A stretch of 64,000 nucleotides of DNA, taken from the NCBI RefSeq assembly GCF_030733845.1, contig NZ_CP132311.1:2421501-2485500 (forward strand), in the 5' to 3' direction. This document shows, one piece after another, positions 10,364 to 19,560 of this stretch. Each line of letters begins with the position of its first letter. The stretch's first letter is position 1. Both the position numbers and the translations under genes were made by a program. This DNA comes from Shinella zoogloeoides. GTDB lineage: Bacteria; Pseudomonadota; Alphaproteobacteria; Rhizobiales; Rhizobiaceae. The notes beneath the pieces are model-generated. The model did no database searches and had not been told where the DNA came from. It saw only the letters and a list, made by a program, of their open reading frames with translations.

Positions 10364-10932
10364 GCGGCTGCCTCGTCGTAGCGTGTTGCGATGCGCGCCG
10401 CCTTCAGCGCGTCCGCCCACCAGGTAAGGCGTTTCAGGAGAACGGCAAGCTGGCCGTTGAGCTGGCCGGGACGGAAGGGATTGCCGGCGGGGTCGAAATG
10501 CGTCCAGGCATGGGCGAGGCTCACTGTCTCCCGGATCGCCACGGCGTGCAACTCGGCGAACACCAGGCGCAACTGCTCGACGGCCCTGAGGCCGCCGGAA
10601 ACGCCGCCATAGGAAACGAAGGCGATGGGCTTGGCATGCCAGGGCCGGAAGCAGCAATCGATGATCGCCTTCAGCGCGGCCGGATAGGCATGATTGTATT
10701 CCGGCGTGACGATGAGGAAGGCATCCGCCTGCGAAATCCGGCTTTCGACGAATTCCGCCGAGGCCTCGTCGAGGCCGCCGGGGGTGAAGGTCAGCTCGGC
10801 CGGATCGATGCGGATGATGTCATACTGGCCGAACCCTTTGAGTTCCGGCTCCAGCCATCCCGCGATCGTATCGGCAAAGCGCCCCTCGCGGCCGCTGCCA
10901 TAGATGAGGGCGATGGTCAGTCTGTCTGTCAT
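10360..10932 (-). CDS. NAD(P)H-dependent FMN reductase (flavodoxin-fold)
   Basis: 190 aa. The flavodoxin-like fold of the NADPH-dependent FMN reductase family is visible in [20 protein letters not shown] (FMN phosphate loop, residues 7-26) and in the motif [18 protein letters not shown]. Such enzymes reduce quinones, chromate or azo compounds with FMN. The ATG at 10932 is preferred over 10947 because GGAGC stands 8 bases upstream of it. The gene is divergent from soxR, its promoter contains a SoxR box, and it is coupled by ATGA to the MFS gene; together these suggest a redox-drug response unit. Confidence 0.88.
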   Translation of the reverse strand: MTDRLTIALIYGSGREGRFADTIAGWLEPELKGFGQYDIIRIDPAELTFTPGGLDEASAEFVESRISQADAFLIVTPEYNHAYPAALKAIIDCCFRPWHAKPIAFVSYGGVSGGLRAVEQLRLVFAELHAVAIRETVSLAHAWTHFDPAGNPFRPGQLNGQLAVLLKRLTWWADALKAARIATRYDEAAA

Positions 10933-10969
10933 GCGGGTTTGCTCCATGTTGGAAAAGCAGGGAGCCGCT

Positions 10970-11000
10970 GGTATAGAACCTCAACCAATGTTGAGGTCAA
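10970..11000 (-). promoter_or_regulatory. SoxR box in a 19-bp-spaced promoter of the flavin reductase/MFS unit
   Basis: ACCTCAAC-caat-GTTGAGGT (10978-10997) is a perfect 8-bp dyad with a 4-bp centre, the form of a SoxR operator. Read leftward it lies between TTGACC (-35, 10995-11000) and TATACC (-10, 10970-10975), with exactly 19 bp between them. An over-long 19-bp spacer carrying the operator is the hallmark of promoters activated by SoxR/MerR-type DNA distortion. The right arm GAGGT also serves as the Shine-Dalgarno of soxR at 11006. Confidence 0.88.
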
Positions 11001-11005
11001 CAGTC

Positions 11006-11476
11006 ATGACGGAAAAATGTCCAAACGACGCGATGCCCCGCGAACTCAGCGTCGGCGAGGTCGCCGAGCGCAGCGGGATCGCGGTTTCCACCTTGCACTT
11101 CTATGAGACGAAAGGGCTGATCCACAGCCAGAGGAACCGCGGCAACCAGCGGCGCTATCCGCGCAGCATCCTGCGCCGCGTCGCGGTGATCAAGGTGGCG
11201 CAGCGCACCGGCATTCCCCTTTCCGAGATCGCGGACGCGCTCTCAGTGCTGCCGCACGACCGGCCGCTGACCGTGCAGGATTGGCGCAAGCTCTCCGAAA
11301 CCTGGCGTAAGCAGCTGGACGACCGCATCGCGCGGCTCACCAAGCTGCGCAACCAGCTCGACGGCTGCATCGGCTGCGGATGCCTGTCGATGCGGGAATG
11401 CCCGCTGCGCAATCCGCTCGACACACTCGCGGCGGAAGGCCCGGGCCCGAGACTGCTCGAGCCCGACCCGATTTAA
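11006..11476 (+). CDS. soxR: redox-sensitive MerR-family transcriptional activator SoxR
   Basis: 156 aa. The N-terminal MerR-type winged helix is [21 protein letters not shown] (residues 14-34), followed by a dimerisation helix. The [2Fe-2S] cluster ligands fit the SoxR pattern C-x2-C-x-C-x5-C exactly (C121, C124, C126, C132). Oxidation of the cluster by redox-cycling drugs switches the protein to an activator. The ATG at 11006 is 9 bases after GAGGT; an ATG at 10988 lies inside the operator and is less likely. In rhizobia SoxR typically controls a small set of adjacent genes rather than soxS, and the box in the divergent promoter fits this. Confidence 0.95.
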   Translation: MTEKCPNDAMPRELSVGEVAERSGIAVSTLHFYETKGLIHSQRNRGNQRRYPRSILRRVAVIKVAQRTGIPLSEIADALSVLPHDRPLTVQDWRKLSETWRKQLDDRIARLTKLRNQLDGCIGCGCLSMRECPLRNPLDTLAAEGPGPRLLEPDPI

Positions 11477-12753
11477 TCGAGCCGCGTGGCGAGCAGCTTG
11501 TCGACGCGGCGGCCATCCATGTCGACGACCTCGAAGCGCCAGCCCTGCGTTTCGGTGATCTCGCCGGTCTTCGGCAGTTTCTGGAGAGATTCGATGACGA
11601 GACCGGCGGCCGTCTGGTAGCTGCGGCGGGCCGGCAGCGACAGGCCGAGCCGGTCGGCCATCTCGTCGATGGGCATGGAGCCGGCGATGAGCCAGGAACC
11701 GTCCTCGCGCTGCACGGCGTAGTCGTCGTCGCCTTCCTCGATATCGGCGCGGAACACGCCGGCAATCGCCTCCAGCACGTCCGCCGGCGTGATGACGCCT
11801 TCGAAGTGGCCGTATTCATCATGGATCAGCAGGATCGGCACTTCGGAATTGCGCAGGGCCTCCAGCACGCGCATCGCATCCATCGTATCGGGCACGATCG
11901 GCGCCTGGCGGATGAAGGAACGGATATCGAGAGGCTGGCCGGTCAGGAGCGCGGAAAGCAGTTCGCGCTTCTGCACGATGCCGACGATGGTTTCCGGCCC
12001 GCCATCGGCGACCGGCAGGCGCGAATGCTGGCTCTCGACGAGCTGCTGGTGAATCTCCTCCACCGTATCGCCGAGGTCGATCCAGTCGACATCGTTGCGC
12101 GGCGTCATGAGGCCGCGCGCCTCGCGGTCGGAAAAGCGCATGACGCCGGCGATCATCAGTTTCTCGCCGCCCTCGATGACGCCGGCCGCCTCGGCTTCCG
12201 CGACGATCGTCTTGATCTCCTCGTCGGTGACGACGCTCTCGGACACCTGATGCTGGCCAAGCAGGCGGAAGATCAGCCGCGTCGAGGTATCGAGGATCCA
12301 GACGGCGGGCGCGCCGACCTTGGAAAGCAGCGACATGGACGGTGCGACGAGCGTGGCGAAGCGCTCGGGATTCTTCAGCGCGATCTGCTTGGGCACGAGT
12401 TCGCCCACGACCACCGAGAGGAAGGTGATGATGAAGATGACGATACCGTAGCCGAGCGGATCGGCCAGCCAGTCCGGCACGCCTTCGGCGTAGAGGATGT
12501 CACGCAGGCGCCCGCCGAGCGCGGCACCCGAGAAGGCACCGGCGAGAATGCCGATGAGCGTGATGCCGATCTGCACGGTGGAAAGGAATTTTCCGGGATT
12601 TTCCGCAAGCTTCAGCGCCGAGGCGGCGCCACGCGAGCCCTGCGCCGCCATGGTCTTGAGCCGTGGCTTGCGGGCGGAAACGATGGAAAGTTCGGAAAGG
12701 GCAAAAACCCCGTTCAAGAGAATGAGGAAGACAGCGATCGCGAGTTCGAACAA
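11473..12753 (-). CDS. CNNM/CBS-domain membrane protein (TlyC/CorC family)
   Basis: 426 aa. An N-terminal DUF21/CNNM membrane domain (residues 1 to about 180, opening [22 protein letters not shown] and including [10 protein letters not shown]) is followed by a paired CBS domain (about 200-330) and a C-terminal CorC_HlyC domain (about 340-426). Homologs are called hemolysin-like but are mostly linked to magnesium or cobalt transport. The start is TTG: a stop lies two codons upstream in frame, no closer ATG fits the family, and no clear Shine-Dalgarno is present. Its stop overlaps the stop of convergent soxR by 3 bases. Confidence 0.9.
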   Translation of the reverse strand: MFELAIAVFLILLNGVFALSELSIVSARKPRLKTMAAQGSRGAASALKLAENPGKFLSTVQIGITLIGILAGAFSGAALGGRLRDILYAEGVPDWLADPLGYGIVIFIITFLSVVVGELVPKQIALKNPERFATLVAPSMSLLSKVGAPAVWILDTSTRLIFRLLGQHQVSESVVTDEEIKTIVAEAEAAGVIEGGEKLMIAGVMRFSDREARGLMTPRNDVDWIDLGDTVEEIHQQLVESQHSRLPVADGGPETIVGIVQKRELLSALLTGQPLDIRSFIRQAPIVPDTMDAMRVLEALRNSEVPILLIHDEYGHFEGVITPADVLEAIAGVFRADIEEGDDDYAVQREDGSWLIAGSMPIDEMADRLGLSLPARRSYQTAAGLVIESLQKLPKTGEITETQGWRFEVVDMDGRRVDKLLATRLD

Positions 12754-12898
12754 GGACTATGAGCCGTGCTTTAGAACCGCAACGGCGCCTTTCTATTGAT
12801 GACGATGGCCGCAAGATAGGGGTGCGGCGGTCCGCCGTCAATCGAACTTGCCGATCACGCTATCGTCAAGCCCGGCAAAAGGCGCTGGCGATGCGGCT

Positions 12899-13156
12899 TC
12901 AGTCCGCGCTCGGCAGCCGGCGCATGGTGAATTCGATACGGTCGCCTTCCAGCATCCGCCAGCTTTCCACCTCCGTCCAGTAGGCGGCCTTCGGCCACAG
13001 GTCGAACCATTCGCGGGCCTTTTCCCGCGCCGCCTGCCGCTCGAGGCGGAAGGTCTCGCGCACGAAATGGCCGGCGCCGGCAGGCTTCTCGCGGCGGCGG
13101 CGCTCGATCTGGCGCCGCAGCCCTTCGAGCGGGGGCGGTCCGGGAACACGCGCCAT
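12899..13156 (-). CDS. hypothetical protein, 85 aa
   Basis: A strong ribosome-binding site (AGGAGG, 7 bases before the ATG) supports this frame. The product is highly basic in the first half (RRQIERRRREKP) and has the segment REWFDLWPKAAYWTEVESWRM near residues 48-67. No signal peptide, membrane helix or known catalytic motif is visible. It is divergent from hemF and soluble by composition. Function not recognised. Confidence 0.75.
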   Translation of the reverse strand: MARVPGPPPLEGLRRQIERRRREKPAGAGHFVRETFRLERQAAREKAREWFDLWPKAAYWTEVESWRMLEGDRIEFTMRRLPSAD

Positions 13157-13325
13157 GCAGATTTCCTCCTGGCAGCACATTCTATAGAATGAAGATAGGC
13201 CGGCCCCGCGCGTTTTGCGAGTCCTGCCTTTCCCCGCCGGGGAGCCCTTTCGGTTGCCAAACGGCGCAAAGTTGGGAAGTGTGGCCAAAATGCGATTCGG
13301 CGTCGAGCCGCCAGCGGGAAGCACC

Positions 13326-14237
13326 ATGGAACGACCAGACCTGCCGAAAGGCCTGCCCGAAGATATCGAAGACAAGAAGAACGCCGCGCGCGCCTGGTTC
13401 GAGCAGTTGCGCGATGCGATCTGCGCGAGCTTCGAGGCGATCGAGGACGATCTGGAAGGCCCGCTCTCCGACCAGCCGCCGGGCCGTTTCGTCGGCAAGG
13501 ACTGGCTGCGCGAGGACGGTGAAGGCGGCGGCGGCCGCATGTCGATGATGGAAGGCCGCGTCTTCGAGAAGGTCGGCGTGCACACGTCCACTGTCCACGG
13601 CGAGTTCTCGCCGGAATTCCGCGGCCAGATTCCCGGCGCCAGCGAAGACCCGCGCTTCTGGGCCTCCGGCATTTCGCTCATCGCCCATCCGGTGAACCCC
13701 AACGTTCCCGCCGTGCACATGAACACGCGCATGGTCGTCACCACCAGCCACTGGTTCGGCGGCGGCGCAGACCTGACGCCGGTGCTCGACCGCCGCCGCG
13801 TGATGAGCGACCCGGATACCGCCCTCTTCCACAAGGCGATGGAGATCACCTGCAGCCGCCATCCGGTTGCCGACCACGCGAAGTTCAAGCAGTGGTGCGA
13901 CGAATACTTTTTCCTCAAGCACCGGGGCGAACCGCGCGGCACCGGCGGCATCTTCTACGACTGGCTGCATTCGCCGGAAGAACTAGGCGGCTGGAACGCT
14001 GACTTCGCCTTCACGCAGGATGTCGGCCGCGCCTTCGCCATGGTCTATCCCAAGATCGTGCGCTCGAACTTCAACAAGGGCTGGACAGAGGAGGACCGCG
14101 ACGAACAGCTTATCCGCCGCGGCCGCTATGTCGAGTTCAACCTGCTCTACGACCGCGGCACGATCTTCGGCCTGAAGACGGGCGGCAACGTCGATTCCAT
14201 TCTCTCCTCCATGCCGCCGGTGGTGCGCTGGCCCTAA
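13326..14237 (+). CDS. hemF: oxygen-dependent coproporphyrinogen III oxidase
   Basis: 303 aa cytoplasmic enzyme that oxidatively decarboxylates coproporphyrinogen III to protoporphyrinogen IX in heme synthesis, using O2. Family strings include [35 protein letters not shown] and [19 protein letters not shown]. The ATG at 13326 gives [20 protein letters not shown], the usual rhizobial N-terminus; the frame is open further upstream (to 13215) but that extension is not family-like. It is monocistronic by position. The window also holds other heme genes (petABC, hmuR-like, hugZ) but not adjacent. Confidence 0.95.
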   Translation: MERPDLPKGLPEDIEDKKNAARAWFEQLRDAICASFEAIEDDLEGPLSDQPPGRFVGKDWLREDGEGGGGRMSMMEGRVFEKVGVHTSTVHGEFSPEFRGQIPGASEDPRFWASGISLIAHPVNPNVPAVHMNTRMVVTTSHWFGGGADLTPVLDRRRVMSDPDTALFHKAMEITCSRHPVADHAKFKQWCDEYFFLKHRGEPRGTGGIFYDWLHSPEELGGWNADFAFTQDVGRAFAMVYPKIVRSNFNKGWTEEDRDEQLIRRGRYVEFNLLYDRGTIFGLKTGGNVDSILSSMPPVVRWP

Positions 14238-14325
14238 TACGGCAGTGGATACTAGCGCGGTTGTGATTACCTGCCGCGCGGCCTCCGTGGTAATGTGCGC
14301 CCGCACGTTTCCATGGAGGAGAGTC

Positions 14326-14577
14326 ATGACCAATCCGGTACAAGACGCAGTGCATACGGGTCTCGACCCGCAATCCCCCGATTTTCTCGATCGTTTCGCC
14401 GAAACCATGCGCGCCGGGAGCGGCATGGACCTGCCGCATGCCTATTTCGTGGAGGAAGCCCGGCTGACGCTTTCCAGAGGCACGGTCCACCATCTCGCAG
14501 ATCGCCATACCAGGCCGGAACAACTCCAGTCGTCCGCGTGCTTCGACGCCTGGGCGAAGGATGAAGACGCAGCCTGA
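14326..14577 (+). CDS. hypothetical protein, 83 aa
   Basis: ATG at 14326 with GGAGGAGAG just upstream, a very good ribosome-binding site. The protein is acidic and hydrophilic (SPDFLDRFAETMRAGSGMDLPHAYFVEEARLTL in part) with no membrane segment or signal peptide. It lies between hemF and a DUF1059 gene. Function not recognised. Confidence 0.65.
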   Translation: MTNPVQDAVHTGLDPQSPDFLDRFAETMRAGSGMDLPHAYFVEEARLTLSRGTVHHLADRHTRPEQLQSSACFDAWAKDEDAA

Positions 14578-14738
14578 CGGCAGCCTCGGGCGGCACGATA
14601 TTCCGGCCTTCGGGTGGAACCGCGAGCCGCCTTCTCCGTTCCCCAGAACGGCTTCGCAGAGCCGCAAGGCCCTCGCCCGGTTTGGTCGATCGGGCCTCGT
14701 CTGCTACACTGGTCCCGTTGAAACGACAGGAGATAGTC

Positions 14739-14930
14739 ATGAGACTTTTTGAATGCGGTTCACTCGTCCCCGGATGCGAATGGCATACGCGGGCCAATGA
14801 CGACGCCGAAGTGGTCCGCCGCGCGGTCGAGCACATGCGCACCACCCATGGCGAGACCATGATCCGGGAAAGCATGGTCGACCACATCAAGGAACGCATC
14901 GTCGACGAGAAGGCGGCCGACGCCGCCTGA
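14739..14930 (+). CDS. DUF1059 domain small protein, 63 aa
   Basis: Matches the DUF1059 pattern: an N-terminal C-x(6)-C pair (MRLFECGSLVPGCEW), then A-(N)DDAEVVRRAVEHMRTTHG. Such proteins are small, cytoplasmic and of unknown function; the two cysteines and two histidines suggest possible metal binding (inference). AGGAGATA precedes the ATG. It converges on cca with a 4-base gap. Confidence 0.82.
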   Translation: MRLFECGSLVPGCEWHTRANDDAEVVRRAVEHMRTTHGETMIRESMVDHIKERIVDEKAADAA

Positions 14931-14934
14931 CGGG

Positions 14935-16194
14935 TCAGCCTTCCCTGGCGAGCCCCTCCAGCCGGGCAAGCAGTTTTGCCCGGCCGTCACGGAAATTGCC
15001 CGCCACCCATTCCTCCTCGATCACGCCGAGCACCGCGCCGACCTTCGGCCCGGCCGGCACGCCCGCGGCCAGCACATCCGCGCCGTTCAGCGGGAAACTC
15101 GGCTTCTGCCATTTTTCCGCGCGCGCCAGCAGGCGCTGGCACAGGCCGGCGAAGGCGAGCGCCTCGGGATCGCCGAGCCCCCGCGTCCGCGCGGCGGCAA
15201 GCGCCAGCTTGAGCCGCATCGTCAGCCCCTGCGGCCCGTTGCGATAGAGCAGCCGGTCGAACGCCGTCTCGGCGAGTTTCGGCGCGATCTCGGGCGCTGC
15301 CGCCCAATAGTCGAGAACCGCCGCTTCCGCCTTGGAAAGACGCAGGCGCTCGGCGAGCGCCTTCAGCCGGTCGCGATCCGGCGGCACCATCGCGGCAAGC
15401 CGCAACAGCGCGTCCGGCTTCCACCCGAAGGCCTTTTCCGCTTCGATCAGGCCGGGGACCGCATCGATGCCCCACTTTTCCGTTTCCGGCAGGACTTCCG
15501 TCAGCACGCCGGCCTGGCGCATCCAGAGCAGCGCGCGGCCGGGATCGGGCGCGGCGAGCAGCTTCTTCGTCTCCGACCAGACCCGCTCGGCCGAAAGTTT
15601 CTTCAGCGTATCCTTCGCCCGCGCACAGGCCTTCAGCCCCTCCGCATCCGGCCGGCCGCTGCCGTAGAGCGCGAAGAAGCGGAAGAAGCGCAGGATGCGC
15701 AGATGGTCCTCCGCGATGCGCATCGTGGCGTCGCCGATGAAGCGCACCGTGCGGCTCTCGATGTCCGGCAGGCCGTTCACGAGGTCGATGACACGGCCGT
15801 CCGCCGTCGCATAGAGGGCGTTGATGGTGAGGTCGCGCCGCTCGGCGTCCGTCTGCCAGTCCGTGCCGAAGGCGACTTCCGCATGGCGGCCGTTCGTCGC
15901 GACGTCGCGGCGCAGCGTCGTCACCTCGAAGGGCTTTCCGTCGATGACCAGTGTCACCGTGCCGTGCTCGATACCCGTCGGCACCGCCTTGATGCCGGCT
16001 GCCTTCGCCCGCTCGGCGACCGTTTCCGGCCGCAGCGTGGTCGCGATGTCGACGTCGGCAACGGGCAGGCCCATCAGGCTGTTGCGCACGGCCCCGCCGG
16101 CAACGCGCCCCTCGCCGCCGTCGCCGTTCAGCAGCGCCAGCACGCGCACGAGCGCCGGATCGGAAAACCACGCCTCGCCCGAAACAGACGTCAT
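14935..16194 (-). CDS. cca: CCA tRNA nucleotidyltransferase
   Basis: 419 aa. The N-terminal polymerase-beta-type head has GGAVRNSLMGLPVADVDIATTL, with the metal-binding D-x-D of class II enzymes, and the RNA-binding motif RRDLTINALY follows. The enzyme adds or repairs the CCA end of tRNAs without a template. It overlaps the upstream Nudix gene by 4 bases (ATGA arrangement), so the DUF1285, Nudix and cca genes form one translationally coupled operon. This order is conserved in rhizobia. Confidence 0.94.
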   Translation of the reverse strand: MTSVSGEAWFSDPALVRVLALLNGDGGEGRVAGGAVRNSLMGLPVADVDIATTLRPETVAERAKAAGIKAVPTGIEHGTVTLVIDGKPFEVTTLRRDVATNGRHAEVAFGTDWQTDAERRDLTINALYATADGRVIDLVNGLPDIESRTVRFIGDATMRIAEDHLRILRFFRFFALYGSGRPDAEGLKACARAKDTLKKLSAERVWSETKKLLAAPDPGRALLWMRQAGVLTEVLPETEKWGIDAVPGLIEAEKAFGWKPDALLRLAAMVPPDRDRLKALAERLRLSKAEAAVLDYWAAAPEIAPKLAETAFDRLLYRNGPQGLTMRLKLALAAARTRGLGDPEALAFAGLCQRLLARAEKWQKPSFPLNGADVLAAGVPAGPKVGAVLGVIEEEWVAGNFRDGRAKLLARLEGLAREG

Positions 16195-16823
16195 GCATAA
16201 AGCCTTTCATAGATCACCCGCACGATGCCGGCGGTGATGCCCCAGATGTTATGCCCCTCATAGGGCATGCGATAATAATGCCGCTCGCTGCCGAGCCAGA
16301 CGCCGCTGCCCTGCTCGTGGTTGCGCGGATCCATCAGGAAGGAGAGCGGCACGTCGAAGACCCGCTCCACCTCCGTTGGGTTGGGGACCAGCTCGAAACC
16401 CGGCTGCACCACCGCCAGCACCGGCGTGATGGAAAAGCCGGAAAGCGCCTTGTAGTGCGGCAGGCGGCCGACGGGCTCGACGAAGCGCCGATCAAGGCTG
16501 ATCTCCTCCTCTGCCTCGCGCATCGCCGCCGCCTCGACATCCTCGTCGTCGTCATCGACGGCCCCGCCGGGAAAGGCGACCTGGCCGGAATGCTTGCGCA
16601 TCGTCGCGGTGCGCTGGGTGAAGATGACGCGCGCCTCGTCCCCATCGTCGACGACGGGGATGAGCACCGCCGCATCGCGCAGCTTCATGCCCTCGATATG
16701 GGGAATGACGGACGGGTTCAGCAGGCTGTCGCCATGCTCGCGCCAGCTCTCCTCGCCGAGCGTCAATGTCTGCGCCATCGCCCGGCGGCGAAACTCGGCG
16801 GCGCTGTGCGGCGGAAAGCTCAT
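16191..16823 (-). CDS. CoA pyrophosphatase (Nudix hydrolase)
   Basis: 210 aa. The CoA-Nudix signature HSGQVAFPGGAVDDDDED is followed by the Nudix helix AAMREAEEEISL, and R(T)ATMRKHSGQ gives the UPF0035 motif that marks cleavage of coenzyme A to 4'-phosphopantetheine and 3',5'-ADP. Between GG and the helix the box has one extra acidic residue relative to the strict Nudix consensus, as is common in this subgroup. It overlaps DUF1285 upstream and cca downstream by 4 bases each. Confidence 0.88.
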   Translation of the reverse strand: MSFPPHSAAEFRRRAMAQTLTLGEESWREHGDSLLNPSVIPHIEGMKLRDAAVLIPVVDDGDEARVIFTQRTATMRKHSGQVAFPGGAVDDDDEDVEAAAMREAEEEISLDRRFVEPVGRLPHYKALSGFSITPVLAVVQPGFELVPNPTEVERVFDVPLSFLMDPRNHEQGSGVWLGSERHYYRMPYEGHNIWGITAGIVRVIYERLYA

Positions 16824-17437
16824 CGCGACAGCGCATCCAGCTCGGCCGCCGGCATGACGGGAAACACCACGCCGCCCGAGCGCACCGCGAACATCGCGAC
16901 ACCATCGATCTCGACGGTCTCGCCGAGCGCCACCAGATCGTACATCACCGCCCGCGAGACGAGCGCCTCCAGCCGGCCGCGCACGAGGAGATAGGGCTTC
17001 AATTCGCTGTTCTCGCCTGAAATCACGAAGCGGAGGGGATGGTCCGGCCCCGCGGCGACCACGTCGCCGACATTGGTGCGGAAGGTCAGCACCTGCTCGT
17101 CGCCCTCTCCGCTCCCGTTCATCTCCACCGCCAGGAAGGGCGCATCGACCACGCGGATCCCGACCTTCTCCACCGGCGTCACCAGATAGGTCTTCCCGTC
17201 CTCGTCCTTGCGCAGCACCGTGGAGAAAAGCCGCACCAGCGGCGCGCGACCGATCGGCGTTCCCAGGTAGAACCAGGTGCCGTCCGCGCGGATCTCCATG
17301 TCGATGTCGCCGCAGAACGGCGGGTTCCAGCGCTCGACCGGCGGCAGGCCGCGCCCGCCCGTTTCCGCGCCGGCGCGCGCGATCAGGGCGGCCAGTCCCG
17401 CCGCGTCGTTGCTTTCGCGAATTTCACCCGTTGCCAT
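16820..17437 (-). CDS. DUF1285 domain-containing protein
   Basis: 205 aa from the ATG at 17437, chosen because GGGACGGAACA precedes it; an in-frame ATG at 17488 would add 17 residues. The DUF1285 pattern is visible: PPFCGDIDMEIRADGTWFYLG, then PLVRLFSTVLRKDEDGKTYLVTP. The fold is soluble and of unknown function. It is the first gene of the DUF1285-Nudix-cca operon, divergent from moxR. Confidence 0.88.
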   Translation of the reverse strand: MATGEIRESNDAAGLAALIARAGAETGGRGLPPVERWNPPFCGDIDMEIRADGTWFYLGTPIGRAPLVRLFSTVLRKDEDGKTYLVTPVEKVGIRVVDAPFLAVEMNGSGEGDEQVLTFRTNVGDVVAAGPDHPLRFVISGENSELKPYLLVRGRLEALVSRAVMYDLVALGETVEIDGVAMFAVRSGGVVFPVMPAAELDALSR

Positions 17438-17612
17438 TGTTCCGTCCCGGTTCAACCCTATCTCGGCGAGAGGAAAAGGTGGATACACTCACGAGATAGT
17501 CATTTCGTGGCCGCTTGTCAGCCACGGGTGAGCTAATAAGCTTTCCATGTAGGACGCGAACGCGGCAAGGCCACGATTCGCCACGCATTGTAAACCGGCA
17601 CTGGAGACGACC

Positions 17613-18626
17613 ATGGGCGTTCAGAATTCCCCCGAGGCAGGCCTGGACGAAAAAGCGGTGATCGCGGCTGCCGAGCGGGCGCTCTCCGACATCGCCGTCA
17701 TCCGCAAGGAAGTCGCCAAGGTCATCTTCGGCCAGGAAAGCGTGGTCGAGCAGACCATGCTGGCCGTGCTCTCCGGCGGCCATGCGCTGCTCGTCGGCGT
17801 GCCGGGCCTTGCCAAGACCAAGCTGGTCGCAACGCTCGGCACCGTGCTCGGGCTTTCCTCCAGCCGCATCCAGTTCACGCCCGATCTCATGCCTTCCGAT
17901 ATCCTCGGCTCGGAGGTGATGGACCAGGACGAGAACGGCAAGCGCTCCTTCCGCTTCGTGCCCGGTCCGATCTTCACGCAGCTCCTGATGGCCGACGAGA
18001 TCAACCGCGCCTCGCCGCGCACCCAGTCGGCGCTCCTGCAGGCCATGCAGGAATACCATGTGACGGTCGCCGGCCGGCCGAACGATCTGCCGAAGCCGTT
18101 CCACGTGCTCGCCACCCAGAACCCGCTGGAACAGGAAGGCACCTACCCGCTTCCCGAGGCCCAGCTCGACCGTTTCCTTTTGCAGGTCGACGTCGATTAT
18201 CCGGAGCTCGCCGCCGAGCGGCAGATCCTGCTGGAGACGACGGGCGTCAGCGAAGCCCATGCCGGCGCCGCGATCTCCGCTGACCGCCTCATCGAGATCC
18301 AGACCCTCATCCGCCAGATGCCGGTCAGCGAGAAGGTGCTCGACGCGATCCTCTCGCTGGTGCGCTCCGCCCGTCCCGGCAACGGCGTCGCCTCCACCGA
18401 CAAGCACGTCGCCTGGGGCCCCGGCCCGCGCGCCGGCCAGGCGATGATGCTGTGCGCCCGCGCCCGCGCGCTCTACGAAGGGCGCCTGGCGCCCTCCGTC
18501 GACGACGTGCTGGCGCTTGCCGAACCCATCCTCCAGCATCGCATGGCGCTGACCTTCGGCGCCCGCGCCGAGGGCATGTCGGTGCGTGACGTCATCGCCG
18601 ATCTCGTCCGGCAGGCGGGCGGCTGA
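17613..18626 (+). CDS. MoxR-family AAA+ ATPase
   Basis: 337 aa. Walker A is GVPGLAKTK (near residues 60-68), Walker B LLMADEINRASPRTQSALL, and sensor 1 LATQNPLEQEGTYPLPEAQLDRF. MoxR ATPases act as chaperones that assemble or activate partner complexes, usually with VWA-domain proteins. It heads a tight operon with DUF58, DUF4159 and VWA-like membrane proteins (13 bases to the next gene, then a 4-base overlap and a 1-base gap). Confidence 0.92.
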   Translation: MGVQNSPEAGLDEKAVIAAAERALSDIAVIRKEVAKVIFGQESVVEQTMLAVLSGGHALLVGVPGLAKTKLVATLGTVLGLSSSRIQFTPDLMPSDILGSEVMDQDENGKRSFRFVPGPIFTQLLMADEINRASPRTQSALLQAMQEYHVTVAGRPNDLPKPFHVLATQNPLEQEGTYPLPEAQLDRFLLQVDVDYPELAAERQILLETTGVSEAHAGAAISADRLIEIQTLIRQMPVSEKVLDAILSLVRSARPGNGVASTDKHVAWGPGPRAGQAMMLCARARALYEGRLAPSVDDVLALAEPILQHRMALTFGARAEGMSVRDVIADLVRQAGG

Positions 18627-18639
18627 GCGGGGAAAGCGC

Positions 18640-19560
18640 ATGGCGTCGATAGGCCAGACCGTTCAGCCGACACCGACCCGCGAGGTGCTCTCGCGGGCGC
18701 AGGCCCGGGCTGCCCTCATTCCCGATTGCATGGTGGAGGCGCAGCGCCTCGCCAACACGGTGATCTCCGGCTGGCACGGCCGCCGCAAACGCGGCATCGG
18801 CGAGAATTTCTGGCAGTTCCGGCCCTATGTCGATGGCGAGAGCCTGTCGCGCATCGACTGGCGGCGCTCGGCCCGCGACGACCATACCTATGTGCGCGAC
18901 CGCGAATGGGAAGCCGCCCACACCGTCTGGATCTGGGCAGACCTGTCGCCCTCGATGATGTACAAATCCACCTTCGGCGCCGTCTCGAAGGAGAGCCGCG
19001 CGCTCGTTCTCATGCTGGCGCTCGCCGAAATCCTGGCCCGTTCCGGCGAACGCATCGGCTGCCCCGGCGTCATGGAGCCGATCGCCGCGCGCAACGCCGC
19101 CGAACGCCTCGCCACCGCCCTCATGCACAACGGCACGACCGGCGGCCTGCCGGACACGAGCATGATCCGCGGCAACAGCGATATCGTGCTGATCGGCGAT
19201 TTCCTCGATCCCGTCGAAGACGTGATGGACCGCCTCGGTCCCCTTGCCCGCCGCGGCCTTCGCGGCCATGTGGTCGAGATCGCCGACCCGGCGGAAGAGC
19301 TGTTCCCCTATGTCGGCCGCACCGAGTTCACCGATCCCGAAAGCGGCCGGAAGCTCACCGCCGGCCGCGCCGAGACGCTGAAGGACGATTACGCCCGCGC
19401 CTACATCGCGCGCCGCGACACGCTCGCCGATAGCCTGCGCCACCTCGGCTGGAGCTTCGTTTCCCATCGCACCGACCGGCTCGCCTCCGAGGCGCTGGTG
19501 TCCGTGCACGCCTATCTCTCCGGCATGCCAGCCCTGAAGATGGAGGGCCGAAGCCGATGA
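18640..19560 (+). CDS. DUF58 domain-containing protein
   Basis: 306 aa from the ATG at 18640, preceded by GGGGAAAG. The DUF58 hallmark is GIGENFWQFRPYVDGESLSRIDWRRSARDD (quoted in parts: FRPYVDGES and IDWRRSARDD). A following VWA-like region has WADLSPSMMY. Such proteins partner MoxR ATPases. The stop overlaps the start of the next gene (ATGA). Cytoplasmic by composition; molecular role unknown. Confidence 0.9.
   Translation: MASIGQTVQPTPTREVLSRAQARAALIPDCMVEAQRLANTVISGWHGRRKRGIGENFWQFRPYVDGESLSRIDWRRSARDDHTYVRDREWEAAHTVWIWADLSPSMMYKSTFGAVSKESRALVLMLALAEILARSGERIGCPGVMEPIAARNAAERLATALMHNGTTGGLPDTSMIRGNSDIVLIGDFLDPVEDVMDRLGPLARRGLRGHVVEIADPAEELFPYVGRTEFTDPESGRKLTAGRAETLKDDYARAYIARRDTLADSLRHLGWSFVSHRTDRLASEALVSVHAYLSGMPALKMEGRSR

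Noticed and set aside
13250..13275. TTGCC...GGCGCAA, a possible FNR-type box before hemF
   Set aside because: It is far from TTGAT-N4-ATCAA and the arms do not pair well. No sound basis for a site.
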